A stretch of DNA of 64,000 bases, taken from Synechocystis sp. PCC 7509. GTDB taxonomy: Bacteria > Cyanobacteriota > Cyanobacteriia > Cyanobacteriales > Chroococcidiopsidaceae. The first letter of the stretch is position 1. Every line of letters begins with the position of its first letter. The notes under the pieces were generated by a model, which did not search any database, was not told the DNA's origin, and was given only the letters and a program-made list of their open reading frames with translations. This document shows, one piece after another, positions 35,352-44,621 of the stretch. The position numbers and the translations under genes were made by a program. The DNA lies in assembly GCF_000332075.2 (NCBI RefSeq), contig NZ_ALVU02000001.1:3298324-3362323 (forward strand), in the 5' to 3' direction.

Positions 35352-36800
35352 ATGAGCAATCCTTCCTCAGATGCAGATTTTCTAATTCCCAAAACCAACA
35401 AACTTAGCCTCTCCACAAAACTAGCTTATGGTGCGGGAGACTTGGGCCCAGCGATTACTGCCAACATTAGCGTATTTTTTCTATTAATTTTCTTTACAAA
35501 CGTTGCTGGTATTCCTATAGGACTTGCAGGAAGCATTTTACTAATTGGTAAAGTTTGGGATGCAGTAAACGATCCAATTGTGGGACTACTAACCGATAAA
35601 ACCCAATCTCGCCGTTGGGGTCGTCGCCTTCCTTGGCTATTGTATGGCGCAATTCCCTTTGGAGTTTTCTTTTTTTTACAGTGGATCGTACCGCCTTTTG
35701 CGAACGATCGCACTGCTCAAGTATCGGGCTTATTTTGGTATTATGTAGCGATCGCCCTTCTATCTCAAGTATTCTACACGGTGGTCAATTTGCCTTATAC
35801 AGCAATGACTCCCGAACTTACCCAAGATTACGACGAACGGACTAGCCTTAATAGTTTTCGGTTTGGGTTTTCTATTGGGGGAAGCGTTTTATCGTTAATT
35901 TTGGCACAGATTATTTTTGCTAGTGTAAGCGATCGCGCTATGCAATATGTAGTCCTAGCGGCGGTATGTACAGTTATATCCGTACTCTCTTTATATTGGT
36001 GTGTTTTTGGGACACGCAAACGAGTTTTAGCTTTTGAAGCAAAGCGCATTGAATTACCTCAAACCCCATCTATCCCTATCGGCGAACAGCTAAGAATTGT
36101 TTTTACTAACGTTCCTTTTTTATTTGTAATTGGGATTTATCTTTGTTCTTGGTTAGCGGTGCAACTAACCGCCAGCATTATTCCCTACTTTGTAGTTAAT
36201 TGGATGGGTTTAGCAGAATCGAACGTTCCGACGGTACTTATTGGGGTTCAAGGTACGGCTTTGGCAATGCTATTTGTGTGGACGAATTTAAGCAAGCGGT
36301 TCGGGAAAAAAGCTGTTTACTTTATGGGAATGGGTTTATGGATTATTGCTCAAATCGGCTTGTATTTCATTCAACCTAATCAAATAGGTTTGCTGTACGT
36401 TTTAGCAATTATGGCAGGGGTAGGAGTTTCTACAGCTTATTTGATTCCTTGGTCAATGATTCCCGATGTAATTGAATTAGACGAACTGCAAACGGGACAA
36501 CGCCGGGAAGGAATTTTTTATGCGTTTATGGTGTTTCTGCAAAAACTAGGTTTAGCTTTGGGTTTATTTTTGGTTGGTCAAACCTTACAAGCTTCGGGAT
36601 TTAAAGAGGCTGTCCAAGGTCAAGGTTTACCGATTCAACCCGATTCAGCCATCCAAGCTATCCGTTTTGGAGTGGGCCCTTTACCGATGGTGTTTTTAAT
36701 TTGTGGTTTAATTTTGGCGTATTTTTACCCACTTACCCGCGAAGTACACGCCGGAATTTTACTAAAACTCAAAGAGAAGCAAAGCGCTAATGAAAGCTAG
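35352..36800 (+). CDS. MFS/GPH family sugar:cation symporter
   Basis: A 482-residue inner-membrane protein with about twelve helices. The N-terminus has LSLSTKLAYGAGDLGPAITA, then VWDAVNDPIVGLLTDKTQSR with RWGRRLPWLLYGAIP, which is the GPH (melibiose carrier type) signature around helices 2-3. DVIELDELQTGQRREGIFYA in the second half is also characteristic. It would import a glycoside or other small organic molecule with Na+ or H+. The substrate is unknown. It stands alone downstream of a divergent phosphoribosyltransferase. Confidence 0.9.
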   Translation: MSNPSSDADFLIPKTNKLSLSTKLAYGAGDLGPAITANISVFFLLIFFTNVAGIPIGLAGSILLIGKVWDAVNDPIVGLLTDKTQSRRWGRRLPWLLYGAIPFGVFFFLQWIVPPFANDRTAQVSGLFWYYVAIALLSQVFYTVVNLPYTAMTPELTQDYDERTSLNSFRFGFSIGGSVLSLILAQIIFASVSDRAMQYVVLAAVCTVISVLSLYWCVFGTRKRVLAFEAKRIELPQTPSIPIGEQLRIVFTNVPFLFVIGIYLCSWLAVQLTASIIPYFVVNWMGLAESNVPTVLIGVQGTALAMLFVWTNLSKRFGKKAVYFMGMGLWIIAQIGLYFIQPNQIGLLYVLAIMAGVGVSTAYLIPWSMIPDVIELDELQTGQRREGIFYAFMVFLQKLGLALGLFLVGQTLQASGFKEAVQGQGLPIQPDSAIQAIRFGVGPLPMVFLICGLILAYFYPLTREVHAGILLKLKEKQSANES

Positions 36801-36914
36801 GTTAAAAGACTGTTTATAGCTTTAACTTGCAAATAAGGAGCGATTTTCTTACCAAGATGCGATCGCTTACTATCTCTTTAATCTAACAACTTGCGATCGC
36901 TGGAGTCTCTTTAT

Positions 36915-38242
36915 TTATACCCCATGTTGCTCTTCAATAGCTTTAAGAACAGCACGTCCATCAATAATTGTTTCGTTAGGCAACATTTCTTTCAGTATTT
37001 GCTCAACTTGCGGGGCTATTTCGCCTTGTTGAAAAATAAATTATTTTTAATAAAGTTATTATGAGCAATTTCCGCCAGCATTATTTCTTTACACTTAGTA
37101 TCCAACCCTTTGTAAGATTGTTGACGGGTAATTTCTTTAGAAGCATCCCATTCTGATAAAAGCGTCTTTAAAGCATCATCGTAAACAGTAGCTCGTTTGT
37201 TCGGAAATTCACCGCGTTTTCTAAATAAAATACAGATTAAAGTCAATAAAAGAGGAGTTTTTGTTAGTTCCTTAGTAGCAGCATAATCTCGACTATTCAA
37301 TTTTTCCCAACACTGTTGACCCCACTCTATTTGAGAATGAGACTCAAACCATTTGTGAATAAAAGCTTGTATTTGCTCATCATTAAAATCGGCAATGGCT
37401 ACATTAGTAAATCTTTGAAAATTATGAAAATCATGATAAGCAGCAATGCGACAGGAAACAATAAAACGGTTGTGGGAATAAGTATCAACTAAATTCCTAA
37501 TAGCAGTAGTTATATCACTCATCTTTTCGGTTGGTACTTCATCCAAACCATCCAATATAATCAGTAACTTTCCCTGTTCTAAAAACTTATTAGTACATTC
37601 TTGATATTCAGGTAAACCGCAGTGTTTAAACTCCTCAGCAATTTTTTCTTTGAGAAATTCCAAATTAATTGTCTCTGACCGCAGCTTTCTTAGTTCTATC
37701 AAAACAGGAATGTAACTATGTTGATAATCTCCTACTCCTACTCCTGCGCCTTTTAAAGCTTCTAAACCCACTTTTCTTAAAAACGTGCTTTTACCTGTCC
37801 CCGGATTACCTAAAACCAGTAAATATTGGTTTTCATTAGCAACTTGCATTCCTGGTATTGGTTGCTCATTATCCTTAAATTGTCTGTTACGAAAAGCGTC
37901 TTCCTGAGCTTCAATAGATTCATAAAGGCGGATAGTTTCAGATTGACAGTTAACTTGTGTATAAACAGAATCTAAACTAACTGGTTTATCCATCCCCAAA
38001 ACCTTAAGGATACCGTGACGCTCAGTGTAACTTTCAATATACTTACGAGAAATGCTAAACAGTAAATTTTGGGCGGCTTCAGTCAGCTTTCCTGCTTTAC
38101 CTAGTATCGTTCCTCCGGCTTTACCCAGAATATTGATCCCAGATTCTGCGATAGGTTTGGCAAAACCCATTGCCAAACTTTTAACAGCAGCTTCAGCAAT
38201 AACAGGATCGATAGTGAAGTGTAAAAAGTTCATTTCTAGCAC
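36915..38242 (-). pseudogene. NACHT NTPase, frameshifted and truncated
   Basis: The first 408 codons (38242 to 37016) carry a helical N-terminal region of about 130 residues and a NACHT module. Walker A is GNPGTGKST near residue 148, Walker B is LLIILDGLDE, followed by RFIVSCRIAAY and a helical C-terminal part. The frame then ends abruptly. A shift of one base at the A5 run (37032-37036) restores homologous-looking sequence, QQGEIAPQVEQILKEMLPNE, ending QHGV then TAA at 36915. Intact relatives continue well past that point into a sensor region, which is missing. Bacterial NACHT proteins act in phage defence, so this is a probable dead defence gene. Confidence 0.78.
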
Positions 38243-38612
38243 GATTTAGATGACGAATTAAAAGTCTTTTTGCTGGTAGCCAATAATTGAGATATTACGA
38301 GCTAATTTCATTTGAAAAGGGGAGTTTTATATGTTTAACCCTTTTTAAGAGAGTTTAGGGTGGATGTCTTAGCAAGTATTAAAATTATCACTTAATTATT
38401 GATGAGGGTCGAAAACTCAATCGCATTTGTGCTGTAACCTTTGGCGCACCTGTGCGGGAGTGAGTTCCCGGTTATCCATTACAATACAATTACAATCTGT
38501 TGAAGTTTGAAGACAATAAGCTTACAGTAAATACCCGCCGCAGTGAAGAACTTATACCCTATAAAATTTCGCTCACATCCCATGATTAATTAACTTTGGG
38601 AAAAATAACTTT
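38243..38612. other. non-coding stretch upstream of the NACHT pseudogene and the methyltransferase gene
   Basis: About 370 bases. It contains a 20-codon minus-strand frame at 38417-38479 (starting MDNRELTPAQVRQRL) that resembles the start of a lost gene but has no ribosome-binding site. Otherwise I see only AT-rich promoter-like sequence. Confidence 0.4.
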
Positions 38613-39257
38613 ATGACATCTTCGCAATATTGGGAAAATCGCTATCAAGAAGGCAAAACAGGTTGGGATTTGGGACAAGCAGCACCGCCTTTTATTAGCT
38701 TGCTGGATTCATCAACAGCGCCAATTCCCAGAAAAATCGCAGTTTTAGGTTCTGGAAGCGGCTACGATGCTTTGTTATTTGCCCAAAGGGGTTTTGAAGT
38801 AATGGGGTTTGATTTTGCCCCCAGCGCGATTACGCAAAGCGTAGCGCTAAGAGCGATAGCGCCAGCGCGCTCGCAGAGCTTCGCATCCTCTACTGCTTTA
38901 GCCCAAAATAAAGGTATCTCTGCCCAATTTTTGCAACGCAATATCTTTGATTTACCCGCCGAATTTCCGCATCATTTTGACTATGTACTAGAACATACTT
39001 GTTTTTGCGCCATTGAAATGTGCGATCGCCCAGCCTATGTAAAATTAGTAAAATCTCTCTTAAAACCGTCTGGAGAGCTTATAGCTTTATTTTGGGCGCA
39101 TAATCAACCCGGTGGCCCGCCTTTTGGGGTGACAACGGCAGAAATTTGCCAGTATTTTGAACCAGATTTTAAAATTAACAGCCTAACTCTTGCCAAGAAT
39201 TCTGTACCTCAACGTCGAGGACAAGAGTATTTAGGTAGATTTCAAGTTAAAAATTAA
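38613..39257 (+). CDS. TPMT-like SAM-dependent methyltransferase with an inserted repeat
   Basis: A 214-residue class I methyltransferase of the thiopurine S-methyltransferase type. The opening SQYWENRYQEGKTGWDLGQA and the SAM loop KIAVLGSGSGYDALLFAQRG are characteristic, as are DYVLEHTCFCAIEM and HNQPGGPPFGVTTAEICQYF. Substrates are thiols, halides or similar small nucleophiles in related enzymes. Residues about 74-91 (SVALRAIAPARSQSFASST) lie after the acidic strand 2 and are encoded by a GCG-rich palindromic repeat inserted in frame. Homologs run directly from this helix into the QNKGISAQF strand, so the insert may affect activity. Confidence 0.88.
   Translation: MTSSQYWENRYQEGKTGWDLGQAAPPFISLLDSSTAPIPRKIAVLGSGSGYDALLFAQRGFEVMGFDFAPSAITQSVALRAIAPARSQSFASSTALAQNKGISAQFLQRNIFDLPAEFPHHFDYVLEHTCFCAIEMCDRPAYVKLVKSLLKPSGELIALFWAHNQPGGPPFGVTTAEICQYFEPDFKINSLTLAKNSVPQRRGQEYLGRFQVKN
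38833..38884. repeat. GCG-rich palindromic repeat inserted in the methyltransferase gene
   Basis: About 52 bp beginning CGCAAAGCGTAGCGC and ending GCGCTCGCAGAGCTTCGC. The ends are partly complementary and the base composition is far richer in GCG than its surroundings. It keeps the host frame open. Confidence 0.65.
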
Positions 39258-39328
39258 ATAGCGTTGCCCAAAGTGTGATATTTTTTTTTGTAACTCTGCT
39301 GTCTCAACTGTTTTTATCCTCTATTACT

Positions 39329-39360
39329 AAAAAAGGTGGGTAATTTATTACCCACCTTTG
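39329..39360 (-). terminator. intrinsic terminator after transketolase
   Basis: AAAGGTGGGTAA (39332-39343) pairs with TTACCCACCTTT (39348-39359) over a 4-base loop. On the minus strand the stem is followed by a T run. It lies about 20 bases beyond the tkt stop codon and also separates the convergent methyltransferase gene. Confidence 0.8.
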
Positions 39361-39378
39361 ACAATCAATAACCAAGTA

Positions 39379-41409
39379 TTAGCCTAATAAAGATTTTGCT
39401 TTAGCGACTACATTTTCGACAGTAAAGCCAAACTTTTCCATGCAAACTGGGCCAGGAGCGGAAGCACCAAAGGTATCAATACCGATAGCAATTCCTTCAT
39501 CGCCAACGTAACGACACCAGCCAAACGTAACGCCAGCTTCTACAGATATGCGTTTTTTCACAGCTTTAGGTAGTACAGATTCGCGGTAAGCTGTGTCTTG
39601 GTCTTGGAAGATTTCCCAACAAACCATCGAAACTACTCGAACTTTTTTCCCTTCACCGCGCAACTGTTCCGCCGCTTTGACGCAAAGCTGAGTTTCGCTA
39701 CCTGTACCCATCAATATTACATCGGGCGTACCATCGCTATCCGATAAAATATACGCGCCTTTCTCTACACCTTCAATCGAGGTATTGGCTAAATTAGGTT
39801 GCGCCAAACGAGATAAAGCAATAACTGTAGGACGGGTTTTGTTGCCAAATTTCTTGCCTCTAGCTGCTTTAATTGCTACTTTGTAAGCGCCACTGGTTTC
39901 GTTACCATCCGCCGGACGCATTACTAATAAGTCGGGAATCATTCTTAGCGAATTTACGTGTTCAATCGGTTGGTGGGTTGGGCCATCTTCCCCTAACTGG
40001 ATTGAGTCATGAGTCATGACATAAATTACACCAGATTCTGACAAAGCCGAAAGCCGAATTGCTGCCCGCATATAGTCAGTAAAGACCAGGAACGTTGCAC
40101 AATAAGGAATTAAACCCGAACCATCTAACGCTAAACCGTTACAAATAGCGCCCATACCATGCTCCCGTACCCCAAAGCGGAGGTTGCGGTTTTGGTATTG
40201 TCCTTTTTGGTAGTCTCCCGCGCCTTTAATCAACGTATTGTTAGAAGAAGCCAAATCTGCTGAACCACCAATTAGTTCAGGGAATACCGCAGATAAAGCA
40301 TTTAAAGTTCTCCCTGATTGGACGCGAGTAGCTTCGCCTTTGTCTTCAGGAGTGTATTTTGGTAAAACCGATTCCCAACCTTCGGGAAGTTCTGCTTTGT
40401 GCATCCGCTCTAAAGTAGCTGCTTCTTGGGGATACTGCTCTTGATAACGAGCGTATAGTTGATTCCAATCTTCTTCATACTTTGCGCCGCGTTCAATTGC
40501 CTTGCGCCAGTGATTCATCGCATCAGTGGGGATTTCAAATGGCTCGTATTCCCAACCTAAGCTTTCCCGTGTTGCTTGTACTTCTGCCGCACCTAAAGCT
40601 GCACCGTGAGCTTCGTAGCTATCGGCTTTATTGGGTGAACCATAACCGATAGTTGTACGAACTTTAATCATTGTCGGCTTGTCAGTGACAGCTTTGGCGG
40701 CTTCAATTGCTTTATGAATGGCATCAATATTAGTATTGCCATCTTCTACAACCAAAACGTGCCAACCATAAGCCTCATAACGCTTACCTACGTCTTCAGT
40801 AAAAGCTAGGTCAGTAGAGCCTTCAATGGAGATGTGGTTATCATCGTAAAGGGCGATTAATTTACCTAATCCCAAGTGGCCAGCTAAAGAACAAGCTTCA
40901 CTAGCAACTCCTTCCATATTACAACCATCGCCCATAATTACATAGGTGTAATGGTCAATGATGGGAAAATCAGGTTTGTTAAAAGTAGCTGCCAAGTGAG
41001 CTTCTGCCATTGCAATCCCAACACCGTTAGCAATTCCTTGTCCTAGGGGTCCAGTAGTGATTTCTACCCCAGGATTCATAAAGTTTTCTGGGTGTCCGGG
41101 GGTTTTTGATTCCCACTGACGGAACTGTTTAATATCGTCGAGGGTCAGGTCTTCGTAGCCTGTGAGATAAAGTAGGGCGTACTGTAACATACTGCCATGA
41201 CCTGCGGATAACAAAAAGCGATCGCGATTGAGCCAAGCAGGATTTTTGGGATTGAAGCGCATAAAGCGATCCCACAATACAAACGACATAGGAGCCGCGC
41301 CCATTGGCAATCCTGGATGTCCAGATTTTGCCTTCTCGACCGCATCAATAGCTAGAAAGCGGATCGAATTAATACAAAGTTCTTCGAGGGATTGGGTTGC
41401 AACAGCCAT
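39379..41409 (-). CDS. tkt: transketolase
   Basis: A 676-residue cytosolic enzyme of standard length. It moves two-carbon ketol units in the Calvin cycle and pentose phosphate pathway with thiamine diphosphate. Signatures are [35 protein letters not shown], the ThDP/Mg-binding [20 protein letters not shown], and the C-terminal pyrimidine-domain motif [15 protein letters not shown] with the catalytic Glu. It is the third gene of acpP-fabF-tkt on the minus strand, separated from fabF by 192 bases, with its own terminator. Confidence 0.98.
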   Translation of the reverse strand: MAVATQSLEELCINSIRFLAIDAVEKAKSGHPGLPMGAAPMSFVLWDRFMRFNPKNPAWLNRDRFLLSAGHGSMLQYALLYLTGYEDLTLDDIKQFRQWESKTPGHPENFMNPGVEITTGPLGQGIANGVGIAMAEAHLAATFNKPDFPIIDHYTYVIMGDGCNMEGVASEACSLAGHLGLGKLIALYDDNHISIEGSTDLAFTEDVGKRYEAYGWHVLVVEDGNTNIDAIHKAIEAAKAVTDKPTMIKVRTTIGYGSPNKADSYEAHGAALGAAEVQATRESLGWEYEPFEIPTDAMNHWRKAIERGAKYEEDWNQLYARYQEQYPQEAATLERMHKAELPEGWESVLPKYTPEDKGEATRVQSGRTLNALSAVFPELIGGSADLASSNNTLIKGAGDYQKGQYQNRNLRFGVREHGMGAICNGLALDGSGLIPYCATFLVFTDYMRAAIRLSALSESGVIYVMTHDSIQLGEDGPTHQPIEHVNSLRMIPDLLVMRPADGNETSGAYKVAIKAARGKKFGNKTRPTVIALSRLAQPNLANTSIEGVEKGAYILSDSDGTPDVILMGTGSETQLCVKAAEQLRGEGKKVRVVSMVCWEIFQDQDTAYRESVLPKAVKKRISVEAGVTFGWCRYVGDEGIAIGIDTFGASAPGPVCMEKFGFTVENVVAKAKSLLG

Positions 41410-41601
41410 AGTTTCTTAATTATCGATAACGGGTTAGCAAGCAGGTATTGGAAATGACACTTAAGTGCTATAGATTGCCCTATGCACGTATTACCGATCA
41501 TCCCATCAGGTGGGTTGACGGACAAGCCTTGTTTTTTTAGAAGTGAATTATCAACAATATTCCCCAACAATGTTTTAGTCGTTAAACCTAGTAAATAAAG
41601 T

Positions 41602-42852
41602 CTAAACGTACTTTTTGAAGGCTAAAGTGACGTTGTGACCGCCAAAACCAAAGGAATTGGACAAAGCAACATCAACTTTTAGGTCGCGGCTATGATTGGG
41701 AACGTAATCTAAATCGCATTCTGGGTCGGGGTTTTCTAAGTTTATTGTCGGTGGAATTTTATCATTAGCGATCGCCATTACTGTTGCCACCGCTTCAATT
41801 CCCCCAGAACCACCCAATAAATGCCCGGTCATCGACTTAGTAGAGCTAATCGCTACTTTGTAAGCCGCATCTCCTAGAGCTTTTTTAATTGCCGCCGTTT
41901 CCGTCGGATCGTTAGCCCCCGTACTTGTGCCGTGAGCGTTGATATAATTTACTTGCTCTGGGTTGAGTCCCGCATCTTTTAAAGCCAACTGAATAGCTCT
42001 AGCTGCGCCTTCACCCCCAGGGACGGGGGAAGTCATGTGGTAGGCATCGCACGTCAAACCATAGCCGATAATTTCGGCATAAATCCGCGCCCCCCGACTT
42101 AAGGCGTGTCCGAGTTCTTCTAATAGGAGAATCCCCGCCCCTTCACCCATGACAAAGCCATCGCGATCGCGGTCGAAGGGACGGCTGGCGCGAGTTGGTT
42201 CGTCGTTACGGGTAGACAGCGCTCTAGCGGCGGCAAATCCGGCAAAAGGCAAAGCTGAGACGGCGGCTTCAGTACCCCCGCAAATCATTGCCTGAGCGTA
42301 GCCTTGTTGAATTAGGCGAAAAGCATCGCCTACGGCGTTAGAACCCGCCGCACAAGCCGTTACTGGGCAAGAGTTGGGACCTTTCGCTCCCGTATGAATT
42401 GCCGTTAATCCGGCAGCCATATTGGCGATCATCATCGGCACCATAAACGGGCTACAGCGATCGGGACCTCGATTCAAATAAACCGTTTGCTGATCTTCTA
42501 ATACTTTGATGCCACCAATGCCTGTACCAATGATTGTGCCTACTTGATTAGCATTTAGTTGGTTGATTTCAAATCGCGCGTCTTGAATCGCCTGCAAGCT
42601 TGCGGCTACGGCAAATTGAGCAAACCTGTCCATCCGTTTAGCTTCTTTGCTGTCTATGTAGTCCTGGGGATTGAAGCCCTTAACTTCGCCAGCAATGCGG
42701 CATTTGTGCTTAGAAGCATCAAACAATGTAATCGGTACAATTCCACTGCGCCCGTCTAACAATCCTTGCCAGTAATCTCGAGAATTGTTACCTAACGGTG
42801 TAATTGCACCGATACCTGTTACCGCCACTCGTTTCAAATCAAAATCTGCCAT
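41602..42852 (-). CDS. fabF: 3-oxoacyl-[acyl-carrier-protein] synthase II
   Basis: A 416-residue condensing enzyme of fatty-acid elongation. It starts VAVTGIGAITPLGNNSRDYW. The active-site Cys is in VTACAAGSNAVGDAF near residue 167, and the two catalytic His are in NYINAHGTSTGANDPTE and KSMTGHLLGGSGG. It extends acyl-ACP with malonyl-ACP and in cyanobacteria also influences membrane fluidity. acpP lies 180 bases upstream on the same strand, the usual pairing for carrier and synthase. Normal length with no defects. Confidence 0.98.
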   Translation of the reverse strand: MADFDLKRVAVTGIGAITPLGNNSRDYWQGLLDGRSGIVPITLFDASKHKCRIAGEVKGFNPQDYIDSKEAKRMDRFAQFAVAASLQAIQDARFEINQLNANQVGTIIGTGIGGIKVLEDQQTVYLNRGPDRCSPFMVPMMIANMAAGLTAIHTGAKGPNSCPVTACAAGSNAVGDAFRLIQQGYAQAMICGGTEAAVSALPFAGFAAARALSTRNDEPTRASRPFDRDRDGFVMGEGAGILLLEELGHALSRGARIYAEIIGYGLTCDAYHMTSPVPGGEGAARAIQLALKDAGLNPEQVNYINAHGTSTGANDPTETAAIKKALGDAAYKVAISSTKSMTGHLLGGSGGIEAVATVMAIANDKIPPTINLENPDPECDLDYVPNHSRDLKVDVALSNSFGFGGHNVTLAFKKYV

Positions 42853-43032
42853 AGGTCTGTTAAAGTCAGCGATTACTCACCCATAACTCGGAAAAATTGT
42901 CTTAATATTTCGGGTTTGGAGTTTTGGGCATTGACGGTTTAGTTAAGTAGTAAAAGTCTTTTCTCTTACTAAACTACATCGCTCAGATTCGCCTGTGCTA
43001 AATCTACCGCTTCACCCGAAAGCTTTTAGTTT

Positions 43033-43284
43033 TTACGCTGAGGTAGCAACTTTATTGCTAATGTAGTCTACCGCTTGTTGAACTGTGGTAATTTGTTCTG
43101 CTGCTTCGTCGGGAATTTCTACATCAAATTCTTCTTCTAAAGCCATGACCAATTCAACGGTATCTAGGGAGTCAGCGTTTAAGTCGTCGGCAAAATTGGC
43201 GCTCGGTGTAACGCTATCGGGTTCGACACTCAACTGCTCGGTGACGATGCTTTTAACTTTAGCAAAAATTTCTGATTGGTTCAT
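43033..43284 (-). CDS. acpP: acyl carrier protein
   Basis: An 83-residue acidic four-helix protein of normal length. The phosphopantetheine-bearing serine is in [20 protein letters not shown]. It carries acyl chains in fatty-acid synthesis and is the substrate of FabF encoded next. The start ATG is preceded by AAGGACGTTGA, a plausible ribosome-binding site. The roughly 230-base upstream spacer separates it from the divergent HdrB-like gene and should contain both promoters. Confidence 0.98.
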   Translation of the reverse strand: MNQSEIFAKVKSIVTEQLSVEPDSVTPSANFADDLNADSLDTVELVMALEEEFDVEIPDEAAEQITTVQQAVDYISNKVATSA

Positions 43285-43553
43285 ACTTCAACGTCCTTAG
43301 CGATTAACTAATCAATGGCTTGATAGCTCTAACATTTTGAGCATACTTATCTTATCGTAAAGGCGCGATCGCATAGCTCTTGTAAAGTGTTCAATTTTTT
43401 TGGGTGTCCCATTATACTGCCAAGTCTAAAGCTTATCAAAGCGGAACATACTTATAATTACAGGCAAAACAATATTTTTGAGCTATTTTTTGGTAAAGCC
43501 AAGTAACATTAATGCTTGCTGCCAATGCGATCGTTTCCTCTAATCTACTTACT

Positions 43554-44462
43554 ATGCTTAATCAAAAAATTTTAAAATATGCTTACTTTCCTGGCTGCGT
43601 TGCTCAAGGAGCGTGCAGAGAGCTTTATCAATCTACTCAAGCTCTGACTCAAGCTTTAGGAATTGAACTGGTGGAACTTAAAAAAGCTGCTTGCTGCGGT
43701 TCGGGTACTTTTAAAGAAGATTCTCAATTACTAGAAGATACCGTTAACGCCCGCAACATTGCTTTAGCTGAAGAACTAAACTTGCCTCTCCTTACTCATT
43801 GCAGCACTTGTCAAGGTGTAATCGGTCATGTTGATGAGCGATTAAAACAAGCGGCGCAAAAAGATCCCAATTATATTGAAAAAGTCAATAGCTTACTTGT
43901 TACTGAAGGCTGTTCGCCTTATCGGGGCAGCACTGAAGTTAAGCACCTTTTGTATGCTTTAGTTACAGATTATGGTTTGGAGGAAATTCAGCGCCGAGTA
44001 ACAAAAACGTTGCAAGGGTTGAAATGTGCAGCATTTTATGGTTGCTATTTACTCCGCGCTCAGTCTTCTATGGCGAACGATGACCCAATTAGACCAGAGG
44101 CAATGGAAAATGTGTTTAGAACTATTGGCGCAACACCAATTTATTATCGCGGTCGGACGCAATGCTGCGGCTGGCCATTGGCTAGTTATGCAACTACTGA
44201 ATCGTTTAAAATGGCGGGGATGCACATTCAAGAAGCTTTAGCCGCCGGGGCAGATTGTATGGTCACGCCTTGCCCATTGTGTCATCTTAATCTTGACTCT
44301 CGCCAGCCAGAAGTAGAAAAAGTTATCGGCAAAAAGTTAGGCTTGCCAGTATTGCATTTACCACAATTAATTGCTTTAGCGTTAGGAATTGAGCCAAAAC
44401 AGCTAGGGCTAGATCGCCATGTGGTATCAACAAAATTACTTTTAAAAAAGCTAGGACTGTAA
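43554..44462 (+). CDS. HdrB-like CCG-domain iron-sulfur protein
   Basis: With the ATG at 43554 the protein has 302 residues; a start at 43512 would add 14. Two cysteine-rich CCG domains are present: the first spans YFPGCVAQG and KKAACCGSGTF with HCSTCQGV, the second YGCYLLRA, RTQCCGWPLASY and TPCPLCHLNL. Such domains bind non-cubane or 4Fe-4S clusters in heterodisulfide reductase subunit B and in the SdhE-type subunit of some succinate dehydrogenases. Cyanobacterial homologs are annotated both ways. No partner subunit is nearby, so the electron partner is unknown. Confidence 0.88.
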   Translation: MLNQKILKYAYFPGCVAQGACRELYQSTQALTQALGIELVELKKAACCGSGTFKEDSQLLEDTVNARNIALAEELNLPLLTHCSTCQGVIGHVDERLKQAAQKDPNYIEKVNSLLVTEGCSPYRGSTEVKHLLYALVTDYGLEEIQRRVTKTLQGLKCAAFYGCYLLRAQSSMANDDPIRPEAMENVFRTIGATPIYYRGRTQCCGWPLASYATTESFKMAGMHIQEALAAGADCMVTPCPLCHLNLDSRQPEVEKVIGKKLGLPVLHLPQLIALALGIEPKQLGLDRHVVSTKLLLKKLGL

Positions 44463-44621
44463 CAAGTCTTAAGTTAATTAATAGTTGGTTGCTTTTAAGG
44501 TGCGCGGCGGTACAAAATTTTGCAAAAACTTGTTAGACTTAACTTTTTGAAAAGGTTAATTCAGACAATACGCAAAAAAATTGAACAGCTAATACTTAAC
44601 AACTAACTATTAATATATTTT

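Noticed and set aside
38417-38479. 20-codon minus-strand frame beginning MDNRELTPAQVRQRL
   Set aside because: It looks like the start of a real protein but ends after 20 codons and has no ribosome-binding site; too little to call a gene.
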